Shown here piece by piece: positions 22,421-34,182 of a DNA stretch of 64,000 nucleotides (the first letter of the stretch is position 1; each line of letters starts with the position of its first letter). Position numbers and translations under genes: made by a program. The stretch is from contig CAJNDS010002196.1 of the NCBI GenBank assembly GCA_905221605.1, positions 504,001-568,000 on the forward strand. The letters are read 5' to 3'. The notes below the pieces were generated by a model, which was not told the origin of the DNA, ran no database searches, and was given only the letters and a program-made list of their open reading frames with translations. This DNA comes from Symbiodinium natans (Eukaryota > Sar > Dinophyceae > Suessiales > Symbiodiniaceae).

Positions 22421-23372
22421 AGTTGTAGAGGGTCTCCGAGTAGAGGCTCCAGGGCATGTCAGTAGACTCTAAGGGCTAATCTAGGGGTGGGAATAATTGC
22501 TAATGGTACACGCAGTCGCTTTATCTCGCATCGCTCGGTTTTTTGTACACATCGATCCGCGTCCACATTGGGGAACTGCATTCCGCAAAGGATATCAACT
22601 GCTGCGTCGAAGTCGGCCTCGTCGTCATTTACGCAGCGTCTACGTGGTCTGCACATCGATCGGCATCCACACTGGGGAAGCTGCGATGCGTCGAAGTCGG
22701 CCTCGTGCAGGCTTCTACATGCCTTCGGGAGTTGCGAGTTAAGTAAGACGATTGCTGGGGGTGGTCTCGGTCACCCTGATCACCGCCGCGACAACTCGAC
22801 GACCAACCCTCCGGCAGTTTAGGATTAATCGCATTTAGGATTTCAGATAGTTGATTTTCTGGCGTCTCACTGGTGATTAGCTTTTGAAACAGAGTGAAAA
22901 GACTAATTAAACGTGCTGCAAGCTCTGGCGTCCACAGCAAATCCGGGCAGTTTTACCCATGTTGTCTGTTTGTTTGAATTCCAGCGTCTCCTTGGGGGCT
23001 GCTGTGTCCTGATGTGTACTTCCGCCGCTGATGTGTATTCCCGCTATGTTGCGTCCACAATTGGGTGATGTGTATTGCTCGCGCGCCGCTAGTATTATAT
23101 GGTCCCTATACAATCTATCAACAACACCCAACCCTATTCTAGTTCTCAAGGCCCCTACATTAGTTGCGGATGCGTGGCCTCCTCCACGGCCACAATGCTC
23201 AGCCCTTCACTCACCCAAACTGTGGGGAACCAGTCACTCACTACGCCCACCCTTTGGCCGAATGAAAGACACAGGAAGATGTGACGCTGGGCGAGGACTG
23301 TGAGGCAGGTCTGATGCAACTTTCTGGAGTCTTGAAAAGCTCTGAGGCTCTGGCATGTCAAGGCCTGCAAAT

Positions 23373-23423
<51 letters not shown>

Positions 23424-23523
23424 ACGTCGAAACTAGCCTGACCCGCATGCGCCTCCCCAGCAGCCTGGAGCCCCCTAAACAAGCCTTACCGCACCTTGAA
23501 AAAGGAACGATTGAAAGTGAAGC
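22421..23523. other. no gene recognised; short direct repeat
   Basis: It contains two near-identical segments of about 60 bases (22543-22610 and 22640-22700, sharing ACATCGATC, TCCACATTGGGGAA-like and GTCGAAGTCGGCCTCGT) and a CT dinucleotide run (23375-23420). No exon is supported. Confidence 0.5.
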
Positions 23524-23607
23524 CAGGTCAGCCCACGGGCCCTCCTCCGCGGGCCGCTGTCGGCGGGAAGGCGAAACCGCTTCGACGAGGGTTGCCTCAT
23601 CGGCTCC
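23524..23607 (-). CDS. reverse-strand exon of an unidentified gene
   Basis: On the reverse strand, after CGCCAG, 28 codons begin GADEATLVEAVSPSRRQR and continue PAEEGPWADL in phase 0, ending at possible GC donors (TGG|GCTGAC or CTG|GCTTCA). Third positions are mainly G/C. The forward frame through the same bases is also open but less G/C-ending. No motif is recognised. Confidence 0.35.
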
Positions 23608-25300
23608 CTGGCGAAAAGGGGTTGGGAAATAAGTGGCCTTAGCTTTGGGCAGGTTGGGTGGGATGGTTTGGTTGAGGATTCGGGTTCTGGGTTGGGCTCT
23701 TGTTTTACTCAACGATTGTCGCCTTGGGCCTAGACGGGTAGGAGTAGCAGGCATGTGGGGTCCAAGGACTCAGAAACCTTGATCACCGGCACCAGCAAAC
23801 CATTCTACAAAGCCTGCTGCTTTTACGTCCGTCAGTGCATCTGTCCTTCTGCATGGTTGCCTCTTGGCCCCCCAAGCCAAGGCTGTCACAGCTCACACTT
23901 GGGAGCTGTTCGAAACGGCAGCGCCCCCAGTGCATCAGTGGTGGCAATGATTTTGGGGCTCAAGCTTAAGTGTTTTCTGCACAATGTGGGCACCCATCCA
24001 TCCATTGAGCCTCTCGAGACTCTCGTGCAGATGTGCCTTTCGCCCAGGATGTGTCCGCATCGGTGATGGGTGCCTTTTCGAGCTCAGCTCTGCTGTGCAG
24101 ATCTTATCGCAGCTCTGACAGTCCACTGCAGCTCTCAGACTGAACAGTGACGGTGCCCGGAATGCAAGCAGCATCCTTGCCCAGTGAACCGCCACTGCCG
24201 CCGTTCAAGTGCAAAGCTGCACGGCGAAGCCGTGCACAAGAGTAGCTCAGGCTGATTGTATCTGATCCCTTACTCAAAGTGCAGACCATCAACTTCCGTG
24301 GCTTCCTGTGACAAGTTATCAAAGAGACCACTCCCAACCCGCTCTTTGTGGCTGATGCCTATACCCACCTTACATCCCTTACCTTGATTGTTCCTAGCGG
24401 TCCGAACAGCTGTGTCCGTCGTTGCGACATTTAGCCACAGCGTGAAACTTTGACAGACTCCTTCCACATCAGCTGCCATCCTTGGACAAATACATTAGCA
24501 AAGTGGGGTAGGTGCCGTTGGGTCGGTGCCCCGGCTATGGAAGTTCGGCCAAGCTTGCTGCCCAGCGGCAGCGGAAGCAGCATCCTTGCCACCACCCTGT
24601 CAAGCGATGATGGCGTCCGGCTGTCAAGTGATGCTCGGATGATTCGGATGATGTTTGTTTTGCATGGGTAGGCCTAACCTACACGTAACGCCTGCTGCTC
24701 GGTAGAAGCCACGCTTGGCGGGAAGTTTAGAACTAATCTGCTTGCGGAGCTGCATTTAGTAGGAGGCCGAGCGCCGTGCTGGTCTGAGAGATCACTGCTG
24801 CCCATTCAAGGAACTGCGGGTGCCACGTGCACATTTCGCCCCGGACTGCCCTTCCCTGTCCTCATGCGAGAGAAGTTTCAGTCTTCACAATCACATGTGC
24901 TCTCCTGAGGCTCATGCCGCTACAGTAGGCTTCGGAAGGCCTTCCTTTGATGAGTTTCCAAGTCCAAAGCTACGCCTCAAACCCCCACACGCTGCACTGA
25001 TGATGCCCAGAAGAATCTGCCTTCCAGCGGCCTTTGCCACGGTAGGACCTGGGGACCTCCAGCCAGATGTCAGTCATGAGCCGTTGCGAGACGGACCCAG
25101 AGCCACGGGGCTGCAGTAACAGCGCCATTTCTCGGGCTTGCTGCGTGCATTTAGAAAAGCAGCATCCATGTCAGATCCCACACCTCGCTGCCCGAACGAT
25201 CATCACATCCCAGCAACACGTTCGATGAAGACATCCCTCACTCTGCTTCAACCAAAGTACTTTCCGAAGTACTTGCTGTTGATCAGCCGCCCTTTTCCAG
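23608..25300. other. no firm gene; one possible Ser/Gly-rich exon
   Basis: The best coding-like segment is forward 24530-24650 (LLPSGSGSSILATTLSSDDG), but the reverse frame through it is equally G/C-ending and no splice pair decides. The remainder shows nothing I can support. Confidence 0.35.
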
Positions 25301-25387
25301 GCTGATGAAGATGGGCCGGGCGATGACCATCAAAGTGGCAGCCGCCGACTCGGAGCCGTCGACCCCACTGGCCGGAGCCGTTGAAGG
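25301..25387 (+). CDS. exon of an unidentified gene (LMKMGRAMTIK)
   Basis: After the strong acceptor CCTTTTCCAG the phase-2 frame reads LMKMGRAMTIKVAAADSEPS and then TPLAGAVE, to a GT donor (GAAGG|GTGCC). Almost every third position is G or C. The basic then acidic Ser/Pro-rich character resembles a linker. The exon at 28664 (GFGFMKMKSIRSLGSKRS) has a similar M-K-M core, and both may be parts of one long gene continuing to about 36 kb; this is inference. Confidence 0.5.
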
Positions 25388-27730
25388 GTGCCTAGGGTTT
25401 AGGGCCGTTAAGGCATTTGGGGGGGCTTTGGTGCGTTAAACGGTGCAAATATGAGATACATAGGCGAAAAGGCAATTTCAACAGGCTCAAGACGGTTCAC
25501 TTGTTATGTTAACGCCGCGCGACCGCCTCGGCCTGGGCCAGCGTGTATTGATTATACAAAGTACCCAACCCCCAACCTGCCCCTCCTCAAGCTCTTCTCG
25601 TCCTACTTGTGGACGGTTGCCCAGATTGTCCAGTTGACCAGCTTGTGAGGAATTCAGCAAAAGGTGCACAGAGGGTCACAGGGGGTCGATGTGATAGGTC
25701 CACGTGGAGCAGAAGCTTCCACAAAAGTTTTTGAGGTTACCAGAGGTCCGGGACTTGGGCAAAACATCCATAGGCGTTCCATGCGAAAGGGTAAGAGGTG
25801 GGTACCTGAGACACTACCAGACATGTTGATAACTTTGCTGAGTGACGGCCCATGAAAGAACAGCGACAGTCACAAAAACTTGTTTTTTTTTGCCAGCTAT
25901 TTTCGTGAAATGAAATTCAGCAGTGCGGCATGCATTGTTGATTCGTTGCCTCGTTTGTTGCATTCAAGCACTTCAATGTTTTGATTCGTTGTTGAGAACA
26001 ATAGCGTTTAGCATCTGCACGCCAAAGCGACCAGCACGGTTGAACTCTTGTGCCGGCCCCGTGCAATGCCAGTATTCTCACTTCACTCGTCGGCAGCCCG
26101 TCCGGATCGAGTTTTAAGCCACTACCTCGGTGCAGTTGGCATACGGGCAGAACCTTCCTTAGGCTTCCTTTGCTTCTCGAGGAGTCGAGTGTCTCGACGA
26201 GGAGGACGAAGCCACCAGATGGGAAAAGGAGGCAGAGCCAGCTAGCTCCGGTGGGAACATGTAAATCAGGCCAAAGCTGTAGCAAATTGTAGCAATACGT
26301 CTCTTCAGGTCCCGGCTTTTGCCCTTGGCGAATCCACGCCTGTGAGGTGAGGTTGCCCGGGAGGCCGCTTGCCCACGACGGCTTGCTGACAGCCGCGGCA
26401 GATGCCCAACTGCACTGGCACCAGGGGGAACTCTGACGTTGACTCTGCGTGTGTACTGTAAGTTGTGACTTGTAAATCAGATCCCAAATCACGGGCGCAA
26501 CCCCAAAACCTGACAGTAAAGGTGCAAGTTCTGGCCTATGGTTTGCAAAGCTCGTCGCAGCTGGTCCTTGTATACATCGAGTCCTCGCAGCCATCTGTCC
26601 TTCTTGGGGTTGTGCCCGAAGAATGGTTTAGAGCCATGAGGAGTAATCATCCAAAAGGTGAGGTTTTGCAAGGTTTTGGTCGCATGGTATGTATGGTAAG
26701 GTCCAGTAGCTGTGCTTTGTAGGAAGGTGCCTGGCCCAAGCAACATCAAGTCTTGATGGTGTTGAAAGTCGTGAAAAGTGGCTGAAAGCTGCATCACAAA
26801 TCCATCCCACTTTGCACGGTGTAGATGCACGAATCCGATACAACAGCACTGGGAAGCCGGAACGATCCATGGGGCCGGGATGGACATCACTAGCGGGTTT
26901 GGGGTTTAGGGTTTATGCGGTGTAGGGTGGCCCTTATTGGATGGGGTCGGAATAGTCGTGCTTCCTGTTATCAAGCACGGATTCTGTGGCAAACTGGCTT
27001 CGGCATGGGGTGTGTTGCTAGTGGATCAGGCATGGGCTCTCTGGTCAGCTGTTCACACCGTGCGGCCCAACGCATGAGCGGTGTTGTCGGATGTTTTGCA
27101 GCTGCGACTGCTCTGTCCAGGCATGGATGCTCTGGTCCGCGGATGTGGTTGGAATGGACGTTAAAGCCACGGAAATTCATTGATTATGTCCAGCAATCAC
27201 AGTGGGGCAAACGGTGGCGACGGAGCCTAGTTTCAGCGTACATGTTCCGGCCTGAAACTACTCTGGCTATCAAACCAAGAAACACATCCATGGACACCAA
27301 TGCAGAAATCACACACCCAAGAGATCCCTCGCTCCAAATACGAGACCCGAGCCAGTTTAAAGCTTTGCAACTTTGCAAAATCCAGGACTCCCCTGCCAAC
27401 CATTCTGCCACGCTGAGCCCCGTGGGGGATTCGGCGATGTCCCCGTTCTCGGATCGAGGCGCTGGGGCCAAGCGATGCCATGGTTTTCAAAGTTATATGG
27501 TCGCCTCTCGAGAGTATGGTCCCTTTTGGGATTATATAGTCTCCTAATCCCATCCCCCTAATATTAAACGGGCCCCCCCCTCCCCCAATAGAAACTCGAA
27601 ATGTGTTTGTATAATTAGGGGGAGGATAGGGGGAGGATTTTATCGAAATGTCATAATTAATTAGACTTCAGGGTTACTCAAGTAATCAATAACTTAAGTG
27701 TGGTGTAAACTGAAAGAGAGAAAGAGAAAC
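25388..27730. other. long open frames but no supported gene
   Basis: The two longest frames, 25917-26594 reverse (225 codons) and 26915-27547 forward (210 codons), have unselective third positions and no motif. I regard them as chance or decayed frames. No other feature is seen. Confidence 0.45.
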
Positions 27731-27862
27731 AGAGAGAGAGAGAGAGAGACAGAGAGACAGAGAGACAGAGAGACAGAGAGACAGAGAGACAGAGAGACAG
27801 AGAGACAGAGAGACAGAGAGACAGAGAGACAGAGAGACAGAGAGACAGAGAGACAGAGAGAG
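27731..27862 (+). repeat. GACAGAGA octamer array with GA dinucleotides
   Basis: GA dinucleotides lead into about 14 perfect copies of the eight-base unit GACAGAGA. Confidence 0.9.
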
Positions 27863-27894
27863 TGGGACAGCTCAACTCTCGCAGCACAGCCACT

Positions 27895-27944
27895 CTAAAC
27901 CCTAAGCCCTAAACCCTTAACCCTAGACCCCAAACCCTAAACCC
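27895..27944 (-). repeat. CCCTAAA array
   Basis: Degenerate CCCTAAA units directly following the octamer repeat. Confidence 0.8.
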
Positions 27945-28239
27945 TCTGAGGGAATCATTGGTGTTGAGGGGTTTATTGGAGGCCTGAAACCCCCCCCCCC
28001 CCCAATTCGGAATAGGGTTGAAAAGGCGGGGTCGGTTTCGGCAGAATTTTCCAGAAAGTGTTTTTATCATCAGGGTGGTCTTTAGTAAAAGGGGGAAGTG
28101 ATTAAGGCGGCCCCGAATATTTAGGGTACCCAAACAGGGACCATAAAGTTATAGACTTTCTGATGGGTACCTCGTTACGTGTAGTGTGCTCCTGAGCATC
28201 CCAGCACCCCTCAATCTTGGTACGTTCACGGAGGCTTTG

Positions 28240-28246
28240 CTGCTGC

Positions 28247-28313
<67 letters not shown>

Positions 28314-28426
28314 GCTGCCGCTGCCGCTGCCGCTGCCGCTGCCGCTGCCGCTGCCGCTGCCGCTGCCGCTGCCGCTGCCGCTGCCGCTGCCGCTGCCGCT
28401 GCCGCTGCCGCTGCCGCTGCCGCTGC

Positions 28427-28497
<71 letters not shown>
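28240..28497 (+). repeat. compound (CTG)n-(CCGCTG)n-(CTG)n repeat
   Basis: Uninterrupted CTG triplets flank about 20 copies of the hexamer CCGCTG. All frames stay open on both strands (Leu, Cys/Arg, Gln/Arg, Ser/Gly), so open frames say nothing about coding here. No exon boundary with proper phase could be placed. Confidence 0.95.
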
Positions 28498-28499
<2 letters not shown>

Positions 28500-28663
28500 A
28501 CGACGCACGACCGGCGGCGACGGCGACGGCGGCGACGACGACGACGACTGTTACGACTACTACGACTACTAGTACACTTACTCTTACTGTTACTCTCAAA
28601 GACGGTGACTCCTACTACACCAGAACCCTAAGTCCGAGAGCGCCCCGTTGAAGTGCTGCGCAG

Positions 28664-28737
28664 GCTTTGGCTTCATGAAGATGAAGTCCATCCGCAGCCT
28701 GGGCTCCAAGCGCTCGGTGGGCTCACGCCGCGCCTCG
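28664..28737 (+). CDS. basic Ser/Arg-rich exon
   Basis: After GTGCTGCGCAG, in phase 1, the frame reads GFGFMKMKSIRSLGSKRS then VGSRRAS to a GC donor (TCG|GCTCTT). Third positions are overwhelmingly G/C. The RRAS ending is a typical basophilic-kinase site pattern, a weak observation. The family is unknown. Confidence 0.5.
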
Positions 28738-30543
28738 GCTCTTATTTAGAGGTTTCCGAAAATAGGGATACAAGTTTGGGTTCCCTTAGCAAGGATGATG
28801 GCAATTTGGGGAAAATTAGGGAGCAAGGATGATAGTATTTCGGGGTGTATAATATAGGGGGACACCTATTTTGGGAAATACCCATTTCAGGTTTTTGAGT
28901 CTGCATGAAGTGATGTGAGAATCAAGGGTTTCGTGCTGCGGAAAGCAATGAACAACGACGAAAAGCGCTCACATTCTACCGGCACTACTGGAGCATGAGT
29001 TACTATAGAATAGACTCCAAAAGATGTAGAAGTTCCGATCGGCAGCAAAAGTAGAAGATAATGACAGAAAACCTTTGCTTATCCAAAGATCTTGCTGTGG
29101 AATAACTGTCGGGTTTGAGCTCAGGGCACCCGTCGCGCACGGCCAAGAGCGTTGGTGACCTCTCTGTTGTCACACCCAGGCGAGAAGGGCCTCAATTCAA
29201 GTCTTACTAAAGCTAGCCGGGTGATGCTGCGAGACTTGGACCCTTTTGCCGCTTTCACCCAAATGGGCGTGGTAGCAACCCTTGGAGGCACACGAAAAGT
29301 GCCAAAAACTTCCGCCGTGGTCGGAAGCGGGTGATGATCGCGGGCATGAATGCGAAGAAGCTGCTTGGCTGCTTCGTAGCCTTGAAAATTGCTGACAGTT
29401 GTTGGGTTCCAGGTCATAGACCTTAGTTTCACGCGGAATATCGTTCAGACGACACTGGACCAAATCGAACCAGTGGGCAGCAGAAGCAAAGTTCGTTTGT
29501 GGGATTGGTCAAGGTTTTGGATTAGGGATGTTTGAACAGTTATGTGTGCAGAGTCGCGTGTGTGGGTGCGCGCGTGTGCGGGTGTGTGGTTCTACGTGAT
29601 TGCACACGCCTTTTTCCACTAGGCCAGTGGAGAATCCGGCCGATCGGCCCTCTCCAGAGGTGCTGCTGGCATTCCTTCGCACGGAGCTCAATGAATAAGG
29701 GCAATCAAGTTGGAACTTCTCAACCGCTGCAAAACACAAATCTTGCCCATGCAGCCCCCCCCCCCCTGGAACCTCAGAACCCTTTTCGCCTTGAGATCTT
29801 GATCGCACCCCACTAAGGATCACTACAGGTAGCTAGAATGTTTACAAGTTTCTGGGCTCTACCTACAAAGACTCAACAATCAGGTGGCTTCGGCCCAGGA
29901 CCAGAGGGCAAGGACCTCGAAGAGATCTTGTCTTGGACCTTGGATGACTGGGAAAGCCAATGCCTCAGATCAGGCTTCACACTCACTTGACACAATCGGT
30001 GTTTGCGTTTGGGGGGGTGCGCGCTTCTTGATGTCTGCTTCGCGGCCGCATCTGTAGTCAGCTGTCCGGGTGATCTGAGCCGACATCCCAAGATCGACAC
30101 AACTACATCCAGTGGCTCTTCCCCACGGATGAAGAAAGCGAGGCTTTCCCGCACTTAGGCCCCAAGTTGGTGGGCAGAGGGGTACCGGGCACATATTCAT
30201 CACCTACACTCATGAAGAGTCAAGAGTCCGCTGCGCCTCGATCTGTCCATCTTTGCTTCAACACTGGGCGGATTTTACCTGTCCGGGCCTTGTACCACTG
30301 TACTTGTTCACGATCGACCATCGTCAGAAGAATCCTGAAATGTTGCTCTTTTTTTTTTTTTTTTTTTTGGGGGGGGGGGGTGTGCATGCCCACGCGAGTT
30401 GAAAGCTTAATACGTCGTTCATACAAGTCAGAAAGCTGTGGGCCGTATGCTTGAGGACTATTACCCCCTGCCCCCTTTATGATCCATAAACCCTAAACCC
30501 TAAACCCTAAACCCTCTAGAACCCTGAAACCCCAACTGCGCAG
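28738..30543. other. no gene recognised
   Basis: It contains the second T20-G12 tract (30349-30380) and a CCCTAAA run (30487-30516). Open frames near 29121-29463 and 29873-30154 on the reverse strand have no support from codon use or splice sites. Confidence 0.45.
30349..30380 (+). repeat. T20 followed directly by G12 (second copy)
   Basis: Same composition and length as 3009-3040, different flanks. Confidence 0.9.
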
Positions 30544-31219
30544 ACTGGGAGACAAAGGAGTATCATCCTGAAGCTCCAGTGCTGACGCCGGAGGTTCAGG
30601 AGGAGATGCTGGTTGACCCAGCAGCTCTTTTGTCAGCATTCGGCGCGGCTTGCGGCTTCTTAATGGGCGTTTAGATGGATTTATGGGGTTTTCTTAGGGA
30701 TCTATAGGGCTTGGGAGGGGTTTTTGAGGGCTTAGGGCGTTTAGGTGTTGGGGGTTTGTGTCTTGGGGAGAGGTTAAGGAAGTGATGCTCAGTGAGGCCC
30801 ATCAAGGCCGCGGTGTTGGCTCTGGCTCTTTCTGTGGAATTCAGGGAGCGGCCCTGAACCCATCTGAACCTCCGGGCCTTGTTCTACGTACAGAAGCTCA
30901 TATAGTTCATCAAACTCCGAGTCCCCACATTTGCCGAGGTTGAGGACAGCTTGATCCGGTCCTTGGAGAAGTTCATGCAGCTCGGGCCGGCTTGAACTCT
31001 TGAGTGCTTGCAGGCATGCTTACGTTCCCGAACCACAGGTAGGAAGCGGCACTTTCGGGATCTTTCGCCCAAGGAAGTTTCTTGGCCTGGAAGTCAGCTA
31101 CGAAGCAGAAGCTGGAGCTGCGGATGGGCCCCAAGAGGAGATGCTGGCCTCTTTGAGCACGCTCAGCGGCCACAGTGACGGCGAGAGGAGCCCACAAACA
31201 CCAAGCGAGACTTGGACAG
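30544..31219 (+). CDS. unidentified acidic/helical protein, three exons
   Basis: Exon 30544 to about 30647 (phase 1, after CAACTGCGCAG) reads WETKEYHPEAPVLTPEVQEE and on to MLVDPAALLSA. Exon 30906-30989 reads FIKLRVPTFAEVEDSLIRSL then EKFMQLGP to a GC donor (CCG|GCTTGA), phase 0 at both ends. Exon 31136-31219 reads EEMLASLSTLSGHSDGERS to a GT donor (ACAG|GTTGCG), but its entry phase does not match the previous exon, so something is missing or the frame KLELRMGPK at 31108 is the real one. G/C-ending codons dominate. A CCCTAAA array lies just before the first exon. Family unknown. Confidence 0.45.
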
Positions 31220-34122
31220 GTTGCGCAGTAGGGCCCAGCAGGGGTGTCGATGGGAAGGGACCCGCGAATCTAGACTCCAGCGAACAGATGTTCGTTTTCA
31301 TGCATCGCTTCGCACATGCAAACCACCCATCGCTAGAATCACGTTCAAAGCCGGAGCTCACGATCCTTCTTGTTTGCCATCTCGCTGCTTGGGTCATCAC
31401 AAAATGTCTGGTATGATTCATTTAGTGTCACCTCCCCCCCGATTAAAGGAAGGAGGCTGTGGCTTGGCATGTGTGAATGTGTGAATGTCTCTTTTGTTTC
31501 GGGGATGCAACAGTCGTCACGGCGAAAACAACGCTTCGCCCCCAGCCTCACCCTCCTGTCCGCATCCCTTTGTTAGCTTTCCTCACCCGGCTGTCACGTT
31601 ATGTCACGTTCAGTCCGTCAAGCAGCTAGGGTCCTGCTCCGTCGTCGCAAAGATGCAGCAGTTGAGCCAACAAACGTCCCTGGTGTTCTGGTCCCCGATG
31701 GCTCGGCGACTGCTCTGGAAGATGTTGGAAGTGCTTACATTGACATAGAAAACGGTGATAAACGGTCTTGGGCTTTTGATAAGAGAGGTTACCATACCTC
31801 ATAATTTTCAGTAGGCAACAGCTGCTGTAGGGGTATGGGCTGGTTGCAGGAATTGTGACCACAAGCTGACCCACCTTGGTAGCGTCTCCATTTGTAACTC
31901 AACATAACATGCACAGTATGCTTTTTTGCATGACTGCAGTCGCCCGAGGACGTGGCGGCACGCAAAGTAAGCGTGAAAGTGAAGAAAGCATCGACTTTTC
32001 GCTCAAGGCGAATCGATTGCTGGGACTCTTAGCTGCACAGGGCATCTTTTGCCTATTTTTGCCTGTAACTGTAGCTCATTTCAGCAAATGACAGGGCAGC
32101 CCTAAGCAACCTCCATAGGACCTCAAACTCAGACCACACAAAAAGGCCCGAGACAGAGAGGGGTCGAGCGGAGAGGGCGGTGCCACTGGTTTGTGGTGAG
32201 GTACTCTGGGATACCTCACTACGAACTCTTGATTTAGAATGGAAGTCCAGTCCCCGGAAAGTACACCTCCACGGGGTCGGCGTTCCAGCGCTGGGGTCTG
32301 CAAAGATCATTTTGCTGTTTGTTATTTGAGATGGAGACAGACGACCCCTCCCCCCCCCCCCCCGCCCCGCGAGCACGGGATACTACAACCAAAAGGGGGT
32401 TATTACAACGAAAAACCGGGATGTCACAACTGCTGCTGGTTTGAAGGCAAACCAGAAATCGTGATACCACAACCCCTTATTCAGGTTACAAGTTACCAAC
32501 ATTGCCAACCAGAGTTGGGGTCCCAACAGAACACCAAGCAAATTTGAAAACATCTTCAATTGTGATATCTCTCATTTGCTTGGATCCTCTCCTCCCTGGG
32601 CTGTCTAAACCCTATCAGCACTGCGCGTTGAGTAACAAATGCCTAGAGGCAAAGCATAGCTGCGGATTTTGCAGAGAGCGCTCGATGCCACAAGAGGCTT
32701 TCGTTTCTCGTTGATGTTACATGTGATTGCCCAGTGATTTTGTGGTTTTCTTATGACTTTTATGTGTTGTGGGCAACAGAAATCCCTACACCAGGAGCTT
32801 GCATTTCTGCAACATTGATTGTTTTCACATGTTACGCAGTAAGTTCATGGTTTTCTCCGGATGATTAGTAGGTGTTCCGGGCCACAGAATTCCCTTCACC
32901 AGGAGCTTGTAAAATTGAGTTTATTTCGTTTCTGCAACGCTCATTGATTCTACATGTGGTTGCTCAGTGATTTCGTGGTTTCCTCATGACTTCTATGAGT
33001 TGTGGGCCGCACCAAGAGCTTGTAGAAACAAGTTTACTTCGTTTCCGCGACATTGATTGCTTTCATATGCGATTGCCCAATGATTTCGCGGTTTTCTCTT
33101 GATTTCTATCTCTCACCTGTTGGAAAAAATCAACAATAGACAGGCGCACCCTGAGGGGGTCGCCAAACTCTGCAGCCATTCGCATGAGCCAGAATGGCCT
33201 CCGGTTGCAATATCCACCAACATGCAAGGCACTGGTTGGGCTATTCGCGTTCTCAGGCCTCCTCAGTTGTGAAAACCACCTTCATGGTGTTGGCATCCTC
33301 CAACTCTGGTTGTGTTATCCTTTAATTCCCCCCCCCCCCCTCCCGGTCCGCCAACTTCTTTGTCGCCTGGCACGCACTTTTCCACGAGGGTCCCATGTTG
33401 TGGTTGGATCCCAGCAAACGTCTGTAACTGAGCTCTCTGGCCGTTGCCTCTCCCACGTGCGTTTCTGATTCTGATGTTTAGGCCCCCTGTTCCTGGCGAT
33501 TTACACGAGCGCGCACGAAGACCATTCCACATGATGCAAACTGCTATCGCCCTGGCATTGGCAGTCTGCGGTCGCTTCAGCCGACAGGTTGGCAGCACAG
33601 ACATATTTCGCAGCAGACCCCAGTACAACCCTACCCAGATCCTTCTAGTTTGAGCCCCTCCTCATGACCTTCAACTCGCTCTGGCGCTCAGGGAGCAATC
33701 TGGGTGATCAGAGCCAGACTTCCGTAGAGGATAGCATTCCACGTGGATTGGCCTTGCGAAAGCGAGCATGGGGCTGTCGAAAGAAGCAAGAGAACGTGTG
33801 TGTTGAGAGTGCTCCTCTTTCACGTAGTGTGCTGCGATGTGTTCGGACACCCATGCTTTTTGGCATGTTGAGCAGCAAAGGTCGTGAATTGCCCCGAGGG
33901 CAATCACAATTGGTTTCGCATCTCTCGAGTCTTAGTGAGCTTGAGACTTCTGGGGCTGCTGGATGAGGCGCACCGTTGTTGGTCGTTCCGAGCAAAGGAT
34001 AATGATGTGAGACTTGCCCCGGAGACTGGCCGAGTTCACTTCGGCTTATCCTGGTACTACGTAGTAGAAGGGGAGCCCTCCGCCCGACAGACCCTAAAAC
34101 CCTAACCCGCATCGCGCGCCAG
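31220..34122. other. no gene recognised; degenerate tandem repeat
   Basis: Apart from the repeat at 32697-33112, open frames up to 134 codons occur (33708-34112 reverse) without coding-like codon use or motifs. Confidence 0.45.
32697..33112 (+). repeat. degenerate tandem repeat, period about 115-125 bp
   Basis: About 3.5 diverged copies start near 32697, 32804, 32928 and 33041. Each carries TTCGTTTCTGCAAC-like, TTGATT..CACATG, AGTGATTTCGTGGTTT and CACCAGGAGCTTG blocks in the same order. Confidence 0.7.
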
Positions 34123-34182
34123 GCGGAGGCTTTTTACCTCTGCCTCGAGCAGATGTGGGCTGATGGTGACCTACCCGGCTTC
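34123..34182 (+). CDS. exon of an unidentified gene (AEAFYLCLEQ)
   Basis: After GCGCGCCAG the frame reads AEAFYLCLEQMWADGDLPGF in 20 codons to a GC donor (TTC|GCAGTC). Codon use is G/C-ending. Short CCCTAAAA units lie just upstream. Its place in a gene is unknown. Confidence 0.45.

Noticed and set aside
25917-26594. 225-codon reverse open frame
   Set aside because: Third positions are unselective, there is no motif or signal peptide, and no splice context fits. Real exons in this window have strongly G/C-ending codons.
26915-27547. 210-codon forward open frame
   Set aside because: Same reasons; it starts just after a TTTAGGG trace, and its codon use resembles non-coding sequence.
28102-28651. 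Poly-Gln/Arg, poly-Leu/Pro and poly-Cys frames
   Set aside because: They are products of the CTG/CCGCTG repeat, open in every frame on both strands, with no placeable exon borders.
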